64,000 bases of DNA from Lachnospira eligens (GTDB lineage: Bacteria > Bacillota > Clostridia > Lachnospirales > Lachnospiraceae). Every line of letters begins with the position of its first letter. The stretch's first letter is position 1. The DNA lies in assembly GCF_009680455.1 (NCBI RefSeq), contig NZ_WKRD01000008.1:3876-67875 (forward strand). Direction: 5' to 3'. The notes beneath the pieces were generated by a model that saw nothing but the letters and a program-made list of their open reading frames with translations, made no database searches and was not told where the DNA came from. Below are positions 47,546-56,681 of the stretch, piece by piece. A program made the translations under genes and the position numbers.

Positions 47546-50500
47546 ATGAAAGCAATATTTGAGCCGGTGTATAATACAGCCGGTGTGGAACAACTTAATA
47601 AAGAGCTTGCTAAAGATGGTGGCAGAACAGTAATGGTAAGTGGCTGTATTGACACGCAGAAGCTGCATTTTTCAAGTGCTATAGCCAGCAATTATAATTT
47701 CCAGCTTGTTATAACCAGTGACGAGGGGAAAGCAAGGGATATGGCGGAGGATGCCAGATTCTTTAACGGTGGAAATGTAATGTATTATCCTGCGAAGGAT
47801 GTAATATTTTATAACGCAGATGTGCAGGGACGACAGATTGCCGGAGAGCGAATCAAATGTATAGCAGCCATAATTGACAGATTGAATAAATCGGACATTG
47901 TAAAATCTGGAACGGAGAAATCAACAGAGGAAGCTTCAGACGGACCGCTTACAATTGTGACAACCATTGATGGAATATCAGATATGCTTCTTCCAGTCGA
48001 CAGATTCAAGAGGGCAGTCATTAACCTTAAGAAGGGTGACATACTCGATGTAGATGATATGGCAAAGAAGCTTACAGCTATGGGATTCGAGAGATTCGGA
48101 ATGGTTGAAGCCAAAGGACAGTTTGCCATAAGAGGCGGAATAATAGATATATTTTCATATACAGATGAAGCACCTGTGAGAATTGAATTGTGGGACGATG
48201 AGATAGACTCAATAAGGGCATTTGATGCAGACAGCCAGCGTTCGATTGAGAACTATAAGAGTTATACAGTATTTCCTGCAACAGAGTTCCTTTTTACTGA
48301 GGATGAGATAGAGCATGGGATTGAAAAAATCAGACATGAAAAAGACGAACAGATGAAGCTGTTTGGAGCAGATAAAAGAAAGCGTACTAAGGAACAGATA
48401 GAGGCTGGAAATCATCTTAACAGAATGTTTGATGACGCGTTAAGGACAGGAGATTACAGCAAATTCATATATACATTTGCAGACAGAGTGAGCAGTCTGG
48501 CAGAGTATTTCCCTAAGGGAGATACTCTTATTGTCGTAGACGAACCTGCAAGGCTTAAGGAACACAGCGACATGACTTTCTATGAGTACAGTGAGAGTAT
48601 GAAGAACAGATTAGAAAGCGGTTATGTGCTTCCAAGCCAGACACATATGTTTATGGATATGGAGACAGCCGTTCTTTCAATGAATGGACATAAGCAGCTT
48701 GTGCTGACAACACTTGAATACACCCCTGAATTCTTTGGGATAGATTATTCAATGCACATTGAAGTAAGAAGCATCAGCTCATATAATAACAGCTTTGAAT
48801 ATCTTTCAGATGACATAAGGAAGTACAAACGCAACAAATACGCAGTTCTTCTTGTATGCAGCTCAAGAACAAGAGCTAACAGAATTGTTGACGACCTCGG
48901 AAGGCTTGGAATTGAGAGCTTCTATACAGAGGACAGCAATAAATCCATGGCAGGCGGGCTTGTGATGGTTACTTACGGAAGCCTTCACAGAGGATTTGAG
49001 TATCCGCTGCAGGGATTTGTGTGTATTGCCGAGACTGACATATTTACAGAGAAGAAACGCAAGAAAGTAAAGAAGAAGGAGTACGACGGCAAGAATATTG
49101 CCGGCTTTAATGAACTTAATATTGGCGATTATGTTGTTCATGAGAATTATGGTATAGGTCAGTATAAGGGCATTGAGAAGATTAAGGTTGAAGGTGTTGA
49201 GAAAGATTACATTAAGATATCTTATGCTGATAACAGCAACCTGTATGTTCTTGCAACACAGCTTGACCGTCTGCAGAAATTCGCGGGTTCAGATGTAGAG
49301 AAAAAGCCGAAGCTTAATAAGATTGGAGGTACAGAGTGGGGCAAGACCAAGTCAAAGGTTCATTCAGCTGTTGAAGAAGTGGCTAAAGATCTTGTTGAGT
49401 TGTATGCCACAAGACAGAGGATAGAAGGATACCAGTTTGGCCCGGATACGGTATGGCAGCAGGAATTTGAGGAAATGTTCCCTTATGAGGAGACAACAGA
49501 CCAGTTAAATGCGATAGAAGACACGAAGCATGACATGGAAAGCCGCAGGGTAATGGACAGACTTATATGTGGAGATGTAGGCTATGGTAAGACAGAGATT
49601 GCGATAAGAGCAGCATTTAAGGCAGTTCAGGAAGGAAAGCAGGTTGCTTATCTTGTACCGACAACAGTACTTGCAAGCCAGCATTTTACCACATTTGAAC
49701 AGAGAATGAAGGACTTTCCGGTTACGGTAGCCCAGTTGTCAAGCTTCAGAACCTCAGCACAGAATAAGGAGACTATTGAGGAACTTAAGAAGGGCATGGT
49801 TGACATTGTAATAGGCACACACAGGCTTCTTTCTAAAGACGTGGTGTTCAAGGATCTGGGACTTCTTATTATTGATGAGGAACAGCGTTTTGGTGTTACA
49901 CACAAGGAGAAGATTAAGAAGTTAAAGAATAATGTTGATGTACTTACGCTCAGTGCCACTCCGATTCCAAGAACGCTTCACATGAGCCTTGCGGGAATCA
50001 GGGATATGAGTGTTCTTGAAGAGCCTCCGGTTGACCGTGTTCCGATACAGACTTTCGTTACAGAGCATAATGATGAGATGATACGAGAGGCAATCACAAG
50101 GGAGCTTGCCAGAAACGGTCAGGTCTACTATGTATACAACCGTGTAAGAAGCATTGATGAGGCGGCTGCACACATTCAGGAGCTTGTTCCTGATGCAAAT
50201 GTGGCATATGCCCACGGTCAGATGGCTAAACGGGAGCTTGAGAAGATAATGTGTGATTTCGTTAATGGTGAGATAGATGTGTTGGTGTCTACAACTATAA
50301 TTGAAACAGGTATGGATATATCCAACTGCAACACAATGATAATTGAAGATGCAGATCGTTTTGGACTTTCTCAGCTTTATCAGCTAAGAGGAAGAGTTGG
50401 CAGAAGCTCAAGGACTGCGTATGCATTTTTACTGTACAGAAGAGATAAGGTACTGACAGAGGTAGCGGAGAAGCGACTCAGCGTAATCAGGGAATTTGCG

Positions 50501-51169
50501 GATTTTGGTTCGGGTTTTAAGATTGCGATGAAGGATCTGGAAATCCGAGGTGCAGGAAATGTGCTTGGAAACAGCCAGCACGGTCACATGGCGGCTGTAG
50601 GATACGACCTGTACTGTAAAATGCTTAATCAGGCGGTCAACAATCTTAGGGGAATTAAGAATGAGTATGAGTTTGAGACAACAATAGATGTAGATGTGGA
50701 CGCTTATATTCCGGCAACATATATTAAGAGTGAGTACCAGAAGCTTGATATATATAAGAGAATTGCTGCACTTGAGAACATGGATGAATTATCAGATATG
50801 AAGGACGAGTTATCAGACAGATACGGAAGTGTGCCATCATGCGCCGACAATCTGCTTATGATTGCGCTTATCAAGTCAAAGGCACATAAACTTGGCATGA
50901 TAGAGATAAAGGGCGGCGTTGCACATCAGGAATCAGGAACAGCAGTATGGCGTACAGTTATGACAGTTTATCCTAAGGCTGAATTAGACCCGGATGCTAT
51001 AAAGAAGCTTCTTGACGAGTATGGCGGTGCAATCCAGATGAGAGTAGACGCCAATCCTGCATTCATATGGACTGTAACTAAGAAGAAATTCACTAATGCG
51101 AAGGAATACCTTAAGGGGCTTAATGCGTTGATGGATGTGTTTATTGAGAGGCTGATGGTGAAGTCGTGA
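47546..51169 (+). CDS. mfd: Transcription-repair coupling factor
   Basis: 1207 residues, full length. The N-terminal UvrB-like part has QFAIRGGIIDIFSYTDEAPVRIELWDDEIDSIRAFD (around 190-225, split here by length). The RNA-polymerase-interacting domain begins IGDYVVHENYGIGQYKGIE (about 527). The helicase part has CGDVGYGKTEIAI (about 675), LIIDEEQRFGV (about 777), LSATPIPRTLH, VYYVYNRV, ETGMDISNCNT and QLRGRVGRS. It moves stalled RNA polymerase and recruits UvrA. Confidence 0.97.
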   Translation: MKAIFEPVYNTAGVEQLNKELAKDGGRTVMVSGCIDTQKLHFSSAIASNYNFQLVITSDEGKARDMAEDARFFNGGNVMYYPAKDVIFYNADVQGRQIAGERIKCIAAIIDRLNKSDIVKSGTEKSTEEASDGPLTIVTTIDGISDMLLPVDRFKRAVINLKKGDILDVDDMAKKLTAMGFERFGMVEAKGQFAIRGGIIDIFSYTDEAPVRIELWDDEIDSIRAFDADSQRSIENYKSYTVFPATEFLFTEDEIEHGIEKIRHEKDEQMKLFGADKRKRTKEQIEAGNHLNRMFDDALRTGDYSKFIYTFADRVSSLAEYFPKGDTLIVVDEPARLKEHSDMTFYEYSESMKNRLESGYVLPSQTHMFMDMETAVLSMNGHKQLVLTTLEYTPEFFGIDYSMHIEVRSISSYNNSFEYLSDDIRKYKRNKYAVLLVCSSRTRANRIVDDLGRLGIESFYTEDSNKSMAGGLVMVTYGSLHRGFEYPLQGFVCIAETDIFTEKKRKKVKKKEYDGKNIAGFNELNIGDYVVHENYGIGQYKGIEKIKVEGVEKDYIKISYADNSNLYVLATQLDRLQKFAGSDVEKKPKLNKIGGTEWGKTKSKVHSAVEEVAKDLVELYATRQRIEGYQFGPDTVWQQEFEEMFPYEETTDQLNAIEDTKHDMESRRVMDRLICGDVGYGKTEIAIRAAFKAVQEGKQVAYLVPTTVLASQHFTTFEQRMKDFPVTVAQLSSFRTSAQNKETIEELKKGMVDIVIGTHRLLSKDVVFKDLGLLIIDEEQRFGVTHKEKIKKLKNNVDVLTLSATPIPRTLHMSLAGIRDMSVLEEPPVDRVPIQTFVTEHNDEMIREAITRELARNGQVYYVYNRVRSIDEAAAHIQELVPDANVAYAHGQMAKRELEKIMCDFVNGEIDVLVSTTIIETGMDISNCNTMIIEDADRFGLSQLYQLRGRVGRSSRTAYAFLLYRRDKVLTEVAEKRLSVIREFADFGSGFKIAMKDLEIRGAGNVLGNSQHGHMAAVGYDLYCKMLNQAVNNLRGIKNEYEFETTIDVDVDAYIPATYIKSEYQKLDIYKRIAALENMDELSDMKDELSDRYGSVPSCADNLLMIALIKSKAHKLGMIEIKGGVAHQESGTAVWRTVMTVYPKAELDPDAIKKLLDEYGGAIQMRVDANPAFIWTVTKKKFTNAKEYLKGLNALMDVFIERLMVKS

Positions 51170-51178
51170 GGCGGCATA

Positions 51179-51237
51179 TTGCTTGGATGAGCAGTGCAGT
51201 TGTGATATGTAGTTGTACTATGCCAAGCAAATTTTTT
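51179..51237 (+). terminator. Terminator after mfd
   Basis: Stem TTGCTTGG (51179-51186) / CCAAGCAA (51223-51230) with a long 36-nt loop, then T6 (51232-51237). Confidence 0.65.
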
Positions 51238-51251
51238 GGTGTGTGGGGAGA

Positions 51252-51543
51252 GACCTACTAAACAGGCAGAAGTGGTTTGTTTAGTAGGTTTTTTAAGAGT
51301 GATAAGCCAGCTTATGTAAGAGCGAATCAGGCGAAGACCTACTAGGATGAAGTGTAATGGAAGATTAGTAGGTGAATTAGCTAGGGAAAAGAGATGGAGA
51401 GCAGGAGTTGACCTACTAAACAGGCAGAGATAGGTGAGTTAGTAGGTCTTTTACGCATGATATGTCAGCTTATGTAAGCAAGAATGAGGAAAAAGACCTA
51501 CTAAAGCAAAGTGTTATGAAAGATTAGTAGGCCAAAGCTGAAA
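51252..51543. repeat. Cluster B of ACCTACTAA hairpin repeats (4 units)
   Basis: Four hairpins fill most of the 546-bp gap between mfd and the aldolase gene. Arms: 51253-51263/51279-51289 (11 bp, then T6), 51337-51344/51366-51373, 51411-51419/51439-51447 (then CTTTT), and 51497-51504/51534-51541. Units 1+2 and 3+4 share spacer sequence (CAGCTTATGTAAG), so a ~160-bp pair was duplicated. The same arms occur in cluster A. Confidence 0.88.
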
Positions 51544-51558
51544 ATCTTACATCAACAG

Positions 51559-51586
51559 TTGACAACCTCGAAAGATGTGTTATAAT
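51559..51586 (+). promoter_or_regulatory. Promoter of aldolase gene
   Basis: Full consensus TTGACA (51559-51564), 16-bp spacer, TATAAT (51581-51586). Confidence 0.8.
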
Positions 51587-51600
51587 TCAAAACAGTTTAA

Positions 51601-51685
51601 CGCTTTAAAGCGTAACGGTTTAAAGCGAAACAATCTCAAGAGGGAACAATCCCAAAGGGGTACAATTCCAAAAGGAAACAATTTC
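51601..51685 (+). repeat. Leader with ~16-nt ACAAT repeats and palindromes
   Basis: After the promoter come a perfect palindrome CGCTTTAAAGCG (51601-51612) and a related one (51616-51627). Then four ~16-nt repeats each contain ACAATYYC, for example GGGAACAATCCC (51642-51653) and GGAAACAATTTC (51674-51685), able to form small hairpins with ACAA loops. They lie between the likely transcription start and the ribosome site. Confidence 0.7.
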
Positions 51686-51715
51686 AGGGAGAAATTTTAC
51701 AGGAGGAAACAGGTT

Positions 51716-52696
51716 ATGGCAGAAAACAGGGGTAATTTGACTTCATACAGACCAGACATCAAGGTTATGGACTGTACATTAAGAGATGGAGGTCTTGTGA
51801 ATAATTTTGAATTCACTGATGAGTTTGTTAAAGATCTTTATGAAGCTAATGTGGCAGCAGGCGTTGATTATATGGAATTTGGATATAAGGCTGATAAGGA
51901 TATATTTGATGAGAAAGAATTCGGAAAGTGGAAGTTCTGTAAGGAAGAAGATATCAGAGCTATTGTTGGCGAGAATGATACACCACTTAAGATATCAGTT
52001 ATGGCTGATGTCGGAAGAACTAATATGAAGAGAGATATTCCACCTAAGTCAGAGTCAGTTGTTGATATGGTGAGAGTTGCAACATATATTAATACCATTC
52101 CAGCAGCTATTGAGATGGCTAACTACTGTTCAGATATGGGATATGAGGTTACAGTCAATATTATGGCGATATCAACAGCAGGTGAGAATGAGTTAGACCT
52201 TGCATTAGAGCTTCTTGCATCACAGAGCAAGGCACAGTACATATACCTTGTTGACAGCTATGGTTCATTATACCCGGAGCAGGTAAGAAGACTTGCTGAC
52301 AAATACATTAAGATAGCAGAGAAGTATGGAAAAAGTGTTGGTATACATGCACATAACAACCAGCAGCTTGCATTTGCCAATACAATTGAGGCATGCTCAA
52401 TCGGCGTAAGCCTTCTTGATGCAACAGTAAGCGGAATGGGAAGAGGTGCAGGTAACTGCTATTCAGAATTATTATTAGGGTTCTTAAGAAATCCTAAGTT
52501 TAATATTGTTCCAGTGCTTAAGTTTATTGAGAAGCATATGGTTCCACTTAAAGCATCAGGTGTTGTATGGGGATGTGATGTACAGTACATGCTTACCGGT
52601 CAGACTAACCAGCATCCAAGAACAGCAATTGCATTTACTAAGGCAGAAAGAACCGATTATGCTAAATATTACACAGAAATTACCGGAGATGAATAA
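51716..52696 (+). CDS. HMGL-like aldolase family protein
   Basis: 326 residues from ATG 51716 (AGGAGGAAAC before it); the longer frame to 51575 would cover the -10 box of the promoter. It has the DRE-TIM metallolyase signature VMDCTLRDGGLVNN at the start, VGIHAHNNQQLAFAN (metal His) and LLDATVSGMGRGAGNCYSELL. Relatives are 4-hydroxy-2-oxovalerate aldolases and isopropylmalate or citramalate synthases; the sequence fits the 'aldolase catalytic domain' group best. The substrate is uncertain. ilvE follows with its own promoter. Confidence 0.78.
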   Translation: MAENRGNLTSYRPDIKVMDCTLRDGGLVNNFEFTDEFVKDLYEANVAAGVDYMEFGYKADKDIFDEKEFGKWKFCKEEDIRAIVGENDTPLKISVMADVGRTNMKRDIPPKSESVVDMVRVATYINTIPAAIEMANYCSDMGYEVTVNIMAISTAGENELDLALELLASQSKAQYIYLVDSYGSLYPEQVRRLADKYIKIAEKYGKSVGIHAHNNQQLAFANTIEACSIGVSLLDATVSGMGRGAGNCYSELLLGFLRNPKFNIVPVLKFIEKHMVPLKASGVVWGCDVQYMLTGQTNQHPRTAIAFTKAERTDYAKYYTEITGDE

Positions 52697-52703
52697 TGAA
52701 ATG

Positions 52704-52732
52704 TTGACATGACATTTTTAAGAGCGTAAAAT
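52704..52732 (+). promoter_or_regulatory. Promoter of ilvE
   Basis: TTGACA (52704-52709), 17-bp spacer, TAAAAT (52727-52732). Confidence 0.75.
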
Positions 52733-52795
52733 ATGCTCAAAATCGTGTAAAACATTTTTTACATCAGTATCTTTAGATGAAAGGAAGTACTAACA

Positions 52796-53821
52796 ATGGA
52801 AAAGAAGAATATTGATTGGTCAAGCCTTGGCTTTGGTTACATCAAGACTGACAAGAGATTCGTAGCCAACTATAAAGATGGCGCATGGGATAACGGAACA
52901 CTTACAGAGGATGACAAGGTTGTCATTAACGAGTGTGCAGGAGTCCTTCAGTATGCACAGACATGTTTTGAAGGTCTTAAGGCTTATACAACAGAGGATG
53001 GTCACATTGTTATGTTCCGCCCAGATCTGAATGCAGCAAGAATGAAAGATTCATGTGAGAGACTTGAAATGCCAGTTTACCCAGAAGATAAGTGGGTAGA
53101 GGCAGTTGCTAAGACAGTAGAAGCTAATGCAGCATGGGTACCACCTTTTGGTTCAGGTGCTACACTTTATGTCCGTCCATACATGTTCGGAAGCAACCCT
53201 GTTATCGGAGTTAAGCCTGCTGATGAATATCAGTTCAGAGTACTTACAACTCCAGTAGGTCCTTACTTCAAGGGCGGTGCTAAGCCTATTACTATCAAAG
53301 TTTCAGATTTTGATAGAGCAGCACCACACGGAACAGGACATATCAAGGCTGGACTTAACTATGCAATGAGCTTACATGCTATTATGACAGCACATGAAGA
53401 AGGATATGCAGAGAACATGTACCTTGACCCAGCAACAAGAACTAAGGTTGAGGAGACAGGTGGCGCTAACTTCATCTTCATCACTAAAGATGGTAAGTTC
53501 GTAACACCAAAGTCTAATTCAATTCTTCCATCAATCACACGCCGTTCATTAATGGTTGTTGCTAAGGAGTATCTTGGATTAGAGGTTGAGGAAAGAGAAG
53601 TTCTCTTTGATGAAGTTAAGGATTTTGCAGAGTGTGGTCTTTGTGGTACAGCTGCAGTTATCTCACCTGTTGGTAAGATTAACGACCATGGTAAGGAAAT
53701 CTGCTTCCCAAGCGGAATGGAGAAGATGGGACCTACAATTCAGAAGCTCTATGATACATTAACAGGTATCCAGATGGGCAAGATTGAAGCTCCTAAGGGA
53801 TGGATTTACACAATTGCGTAA
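52796..53821 (+). CDS. ilvE: Branched-chain amino acid aminotransferase
   Basis: 341 residues with the PLP fold-IV pattern: GFGYIKTDKRFVANYKDG at the start, QTCFEGLKAYTTEDG, FRPDLNAARM, RPYMFGSNPVIGVKPADEY, HGTGHIKAGLNYAMSL (with the PLP Lys), ATRTKVEETGGANFIFI and SNSILPSITRRS. It transfers amino groups between glutamate and branched keto acids. AAGGAAG precedes ATG 52796. A strong terminator follows. Confidence 0.96.
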   Translation: MEKKNIDWSSLGFGYIKTDKRFVANYKDGAWDNGTLTEDDKVVINECAGVLQYAQTCFEGLKAYTTEDGHIVMFRPDLNAARMKDSCERLEMPVYPEDKWVEAVAKTVEANAAWVPPFGSGATLYVRPYMFGSNPVIGVKPADEYQFRVLTTPVGPYFKGGAKPITIKVSDFDRAAPHGTGHIKAGLNYAMSLHAIMTAHEEGYAENMYLDPATRTKVEETGGANFIFITKDGKFVTPKSNSILPSITRRSLMVVAKEYLGLEVEEREVLFDEVKDFAECGLCGTAAVISPVGKINDHGKEICFPSGMEKMGPTIQKLYDTLTGIQMGKIEAPKGWIYTIA

Positions 53822-53843
53822 TTCGTATTATTAAAATATTTAT

Positions 53844-53875
53844 TCGGTCTGGACAAGTGTTCAGACCGATTTTTT
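53844..53875 (+). terminator. Terminator after ilvE
   Basis: 10-bp stem TCGGTCTGGA (53844-53853) / TTCAGACCGA (53860-53869) with one G-U pair, then T6. Confidence 0.9.
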
Positions 53876-53953
53876 AATTTTCTAAAGTAGATTTTACATT
53901 AAAAATGTGATAACATACTAATATAACAGACGTTAGTAAAGAGGTGCAGCAGT

Positions 53954-54181
53954 ATGTCAGAAGTCGGAACTAATGAACGTTTATTGCGTTCTGATGTAAC
54001 ATTAGAGGAAAGCAGAAAGATAGAGAGAGTTCTTAGAAGAAACAATATATCATATTTTGAGAAGTGGAATTTTCACACAGGCGTGTTCAAGTTCCTTAAT
54101 AACAGTAAGAATTCTAAGTGCGATATTTATGTTCATATGGATTCTATGGACAAGGCAAAGGAATTGCTTGCAGATATGTAG
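53954..54181 (+). CDS. Small hypothetical protein (DUF2007-like?)
   Basis: 75 residues: a charged N-terminal helix (ESRKIERVLRRNNI), a beta segment (FHTGVFKFL) and CDIYVHMDSMDKAKELLADM at the end. The pattern 'short helix, strands, KAKELL end' resembles the small DUF2007-type signalling domains, but I am not sure. GAGGTGCAG precedes ATG 53954. It stands alone between two terminators. Confidence 0.65.
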   Translation: MSEVGTNERLLRSDVTLEESRKIERVLRRNNISYFEKWNFHTGVFKFLNNSKNSKCDIYVHMDSMDKAKELLADM

Positions 54182-54214
54182 AATATATTTATAACAGAAT
54201 ATGTCTAAGATAAT

Positions 54215-54244
54215 GGTCAGAGTGATTTACTCTGGCCTTTTTTT
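54215..54244 (+). terminator. Terminator after small protein gene
   Basis: Stem GGTCAGAGT (54215-54223) / ACTCTGGCC (54229-54237), then T7 (54238-54244). Confidence 0.9.
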
Positions 54245-54284
54245 ATGCTATAATTTTTTTACTTTGTGTGAAAGGATAGAAATT

Positions 54285-55277
54285 ATGACAAAGAAAAGGA
54301 TAGCATTGAAAATAGTAAGGAGAGTAGGAATATGTATTCTTACCACAGTGGTTTTGCTTCTTATAGGGCTGTTAGGCGTTGTAAGAATTATGGAATTCGG
54401 ACCATCAAAGACAGCAAGAAATCTGTTTGTTAATTCAGCAATGGAATCAAGTGCAGGAGGAATACTTGTAACACTATTTTTTTCAGATGAAGAGATAGCC
54501 AGAATAAGAGCAATCAATTCCATACAGAAGACAAATGAAGTGACAGATTCTTCGCTTATATCAGATACAAAAATTCTTACACAAGAAGAAAAATCAATGA
54601 TAGAGGTTATTGATATAGAGAAGGATACTTACAGAGGTAAGATGATGATTGTAAGAGACCCATCAAGAGTTATGGTAGGAACAAGCGGAGAATATGGAAA
54701 AAGCTGTAAGGGAAAGAAAGTATCAGAGATAGCGGAAAGCTATGGAGCAATAGCTGCGACTAATGCCGGCGGTTTTCGGGATGCAGGAGGAGTAGGAACA
54801 GGTGGCGAGCCGGATGGACTTGTTATATCAGAAGGCAGGTTAAAGTGGGGGTCACTGGGAACAACTTATGGAATTATAGGTATAGACAATAATAATGTAC
54901 TTGTAGTGGGAGATATGACAGCACAGGCGGCACTTGACCGGGGAGTAAGAGATGCCGTAAGCTTCGGGCCGGTGCTTGTTGTTAATGGAGAAGCGGTTGA
55001 AGTTAATGGGAGCGGAAGCGGTCTTAATCCAAGAACAGCAATCGGACAGAGAGAAGATGGTTCAATACTGCTTGTAGTAATAGATGGACGCCAGGTAAAC
55101 AGTCTGGGAGCGTCATATTCAGATGTGATAGAGCTCATGCTTGAGTATGGTGCAGTTAATGCGGCTAATCTTGATGGTGGCTCATCATCACTTATGTATT
55201 ACAATGGAGAATACATCAACAGTTGTGCATCAATGTATGGACCAAGAGATTTACCGACAACAATAATTATTAAATAA
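54285..55277 (+). CDS. Membrane-anchored phosphodiester glycosidase (NAGPA) family protein
   Basis: 330 residues from ATG 54285 (AAAGGAT upstream); an open frame from 54201 would run through the terminator. One N-terminal helix (about 15-37). The NAGPA domain (about 120-330) shows MMIVRDPSRV, AATNAGGFRDAGG, GGEPDGLVISEGRL, SFGPVLVVNGE, NPRTAIGQREDGSILLVVIDGR and NAANLDGGSSSLMYYNGE. Family members cleave GlcNAc-phosphodiester bonds, for example in wall-linked polymers, outside the cell. The next gene starts directly after its stop, so they form an operon. Confidence 0.9.
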   Translation: MTKKRIALKIVRRVGICILTTVVLLLIGLLGVVRIMEFGPSKTARNLFVNSAMESSAGGILVTLFFSDEEIARIRAINSIQKTNEVTDSSLISDTKILTQEEKSMIEVIDIEKDTYRGKMMIVRDPSRVMVGTSGEYGKSCKGKKVSEIAESYGAIAATNAGGFRDAGGVGTGGEPDGLVISEGRLKWGSLGTTYGIIGIDNNNVLVVGDMTAQAALDRGVRDAVSFGPVLVVNGEAVEVNGSGSGLNPRTAIGQREDGSILLVVIDGRQVNSLGASYSDVIELMLEYGAVNAANLDGGSSSLMYYNGEYINSCASMYGPRDLPTTIIIK

Positions 55278-56396
55278 ATGTTTAAAAAGGGCAGGCCGGA
55301 GGCTGAGAAAATAATGATTAAAAAGACAATAAAAATCCCGTTATTCTGGAAAATATATATAATAGTTGTCACCATAGTACTGATAGGATTTGTTGTACTG
55401 TGGAGCATCCTGTGGACAGCTTTAAAAAAGTATGAGCAGTCACGACCAGAGTATGCTATGGATAAGATAACTGAACAGATACAATTACAGGATACAGGAG
55501 ATTTCACAAAGTATGTACACACAGGGGAAAATGCTTATGAAGGCAGTGAAGTGTTAGATGAAGCTGTGAGAGAATATATTAAAAATGTATTATGTGAGGG
55601 AGAGTGGACATACACTAAGAAGTCTGGTGAGTACACTAATGATAATCCGGTATATCAGTTAAAGAAAGACGGGCAGAAAACAGATATAATAATATATCTT
55701 GAGAAAAGAAGTAAAAATGAGTGGACAATTGCGGATGTGTCAGGACTTAGCTGTGAAGGAAAGACCTATGAGATAATAGTTCCGGAGAATTCAGAAGTGA
55801 CAGTTGATGGTAATAAGCTAGGAAGTGAATATGTAACAGAAACTAAAGATGCAGAAGTACTAAGTAATGTTGCCAAACACATTAATATGCCTAAGACAAC
55901 AACATATCATATAGAGAATGTATATAAAGAACATGAAATAAAAGCAACAGGTCCTGTGTATAACAGTGAATTGGAGCTTATAAGCAGCACAGATAATGTA
56001 TATGAATTTGGATTTGAAGCTAATGGCAAGCTGATAGAGGAACAGGAAAGCCGTATAAAAGAAATTACAGAAATTTACGGTAAATATGTAGTTAATTATG
56101 AAAGCTTTGCAAAGCTTTCGCCATACATACTGCCTGGCTCATATGCATACTCATACCTGTCCAGAATATCAAGGACTAATATATGGTTAGAGGTAAGCAG
56201 GGAACCAGCATTCAGTGATATGAAAGTATATAATTATCAGTCATATACAAAAGATTGTTTTTCATGTGAAGTAAGTTTTGATTTACAAGTATCTTATAAC
56301 AGTGGCAGTTTCAAAGATTACCCTACTCATATGGAGTATATATTCGTAAAAAGAAGCGGCAAGTGGTATATAGCGGATATGGTGATGTTGAAGTAG
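55278..56396 (+). CDS. Hypothetical membrane-anchored extracellular protein
   Basis: 372 residues from ATG 55278, directly after the NAGPA gene; ATG 55314 with GGAGG upstream is an alternative start (360 aa). One membrane helix (about 25-50, IYIIVVTIVLIGFVVLWSIL), then an outside part that looks like two beta-rich NTF2-like or TcaA-like domains: one about 85-155 ending NEWTIADVSG, one about 270-372 ending GKWYIADMVML. Between them YEIIVPENSEVTVDG resembles a TcaA-type strand motif. No family is recognised with certainty. Its place suggests a surface function linked with the glycosidase. Confidence 0.7.
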   Translation: MFKKGRPEAEKIMIKKTIKIPLFWKIYIIVVTIVLIGFVVLWSILWTALKKYEQSRPEYAMDKITEQIQLQDTGDFTKYVHTGENAYEGSEVLDEAVREYIKNVLCEGEWTYTKKSGEYTNDNPVYQLKKDGQKTDIIIYLEKRSKNEWTIADVSGLSCEGKTYEIIVPENSEVTVDGNKLGSEYVTETKDAEVLSNVAKHINMPKTTTYHIENVYKEHEIKATGPVYNSELELISSTDNVYEFGFEANGKLIEEQESRIKEITEIYGKYVVNYESFAKLSPYILPGSYAYSYLSRISRTNIWLEVSREPAFSDMKVYNYQSYTKDCFSCEVSFDLQVSYNSGSFKDYPTHMEYIFVKRSGKWYIADMVMLK

Positions 56397-56410
56397 TATA
56401 GACAATGGTA

Positions 56411-56627
56411 TTCCACCAGCTCGTCTGTATATGGCTTACGCTCTCATGGATTACTGCGCTTAGTGGGAGTAAATGCCGTCATCTGCAAAGGCTATTACTG
56501 TGAGCGAAAGCAAACGCGCTTCGCTTGAACGAGCTTTCACTCACAGACCTTATGCATATAACGGCATTAACTCCCACACAGCTCGTAATAAATCGAGCGT
56601 AAGTCATATACAGACAATCAGGTGGAA
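56411..56627. repeat. Long hairpin element, copy 1
   Basis: Nested helices form one rod: TTCCACC/GGTGGAA (56411-56417/56621-56627), a 21-bp helix (56423-56443/56595-56615, one G-U), a 17-bp helix (56463-56479/56561-56577, one mismatch), ATCTGCA/TGCATAT (56481-56487/56553-56559), CTGTGAG/CTCACAG (56498-56504/56540-56546) and GAAAGC/GCTTTC (56506-56511/56533-56538), with tip GCGCTTCGC (56516-56524). The core 56457-56586 is shared with copy 2. It fills the gap between converging genes. Confidence 0.9.
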
Positions 56628-56681
56628 ATATGTATTGGCTGATACATACTTCCACCTGATGTAATATTAAGAATATTCTAT

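Noticed and set aside
51575..51715. Longer N-terminus of the aldolase protein
   Set aside because: It would begin upstream of the -10 box; the real ribosome site lies at 51701-51707.
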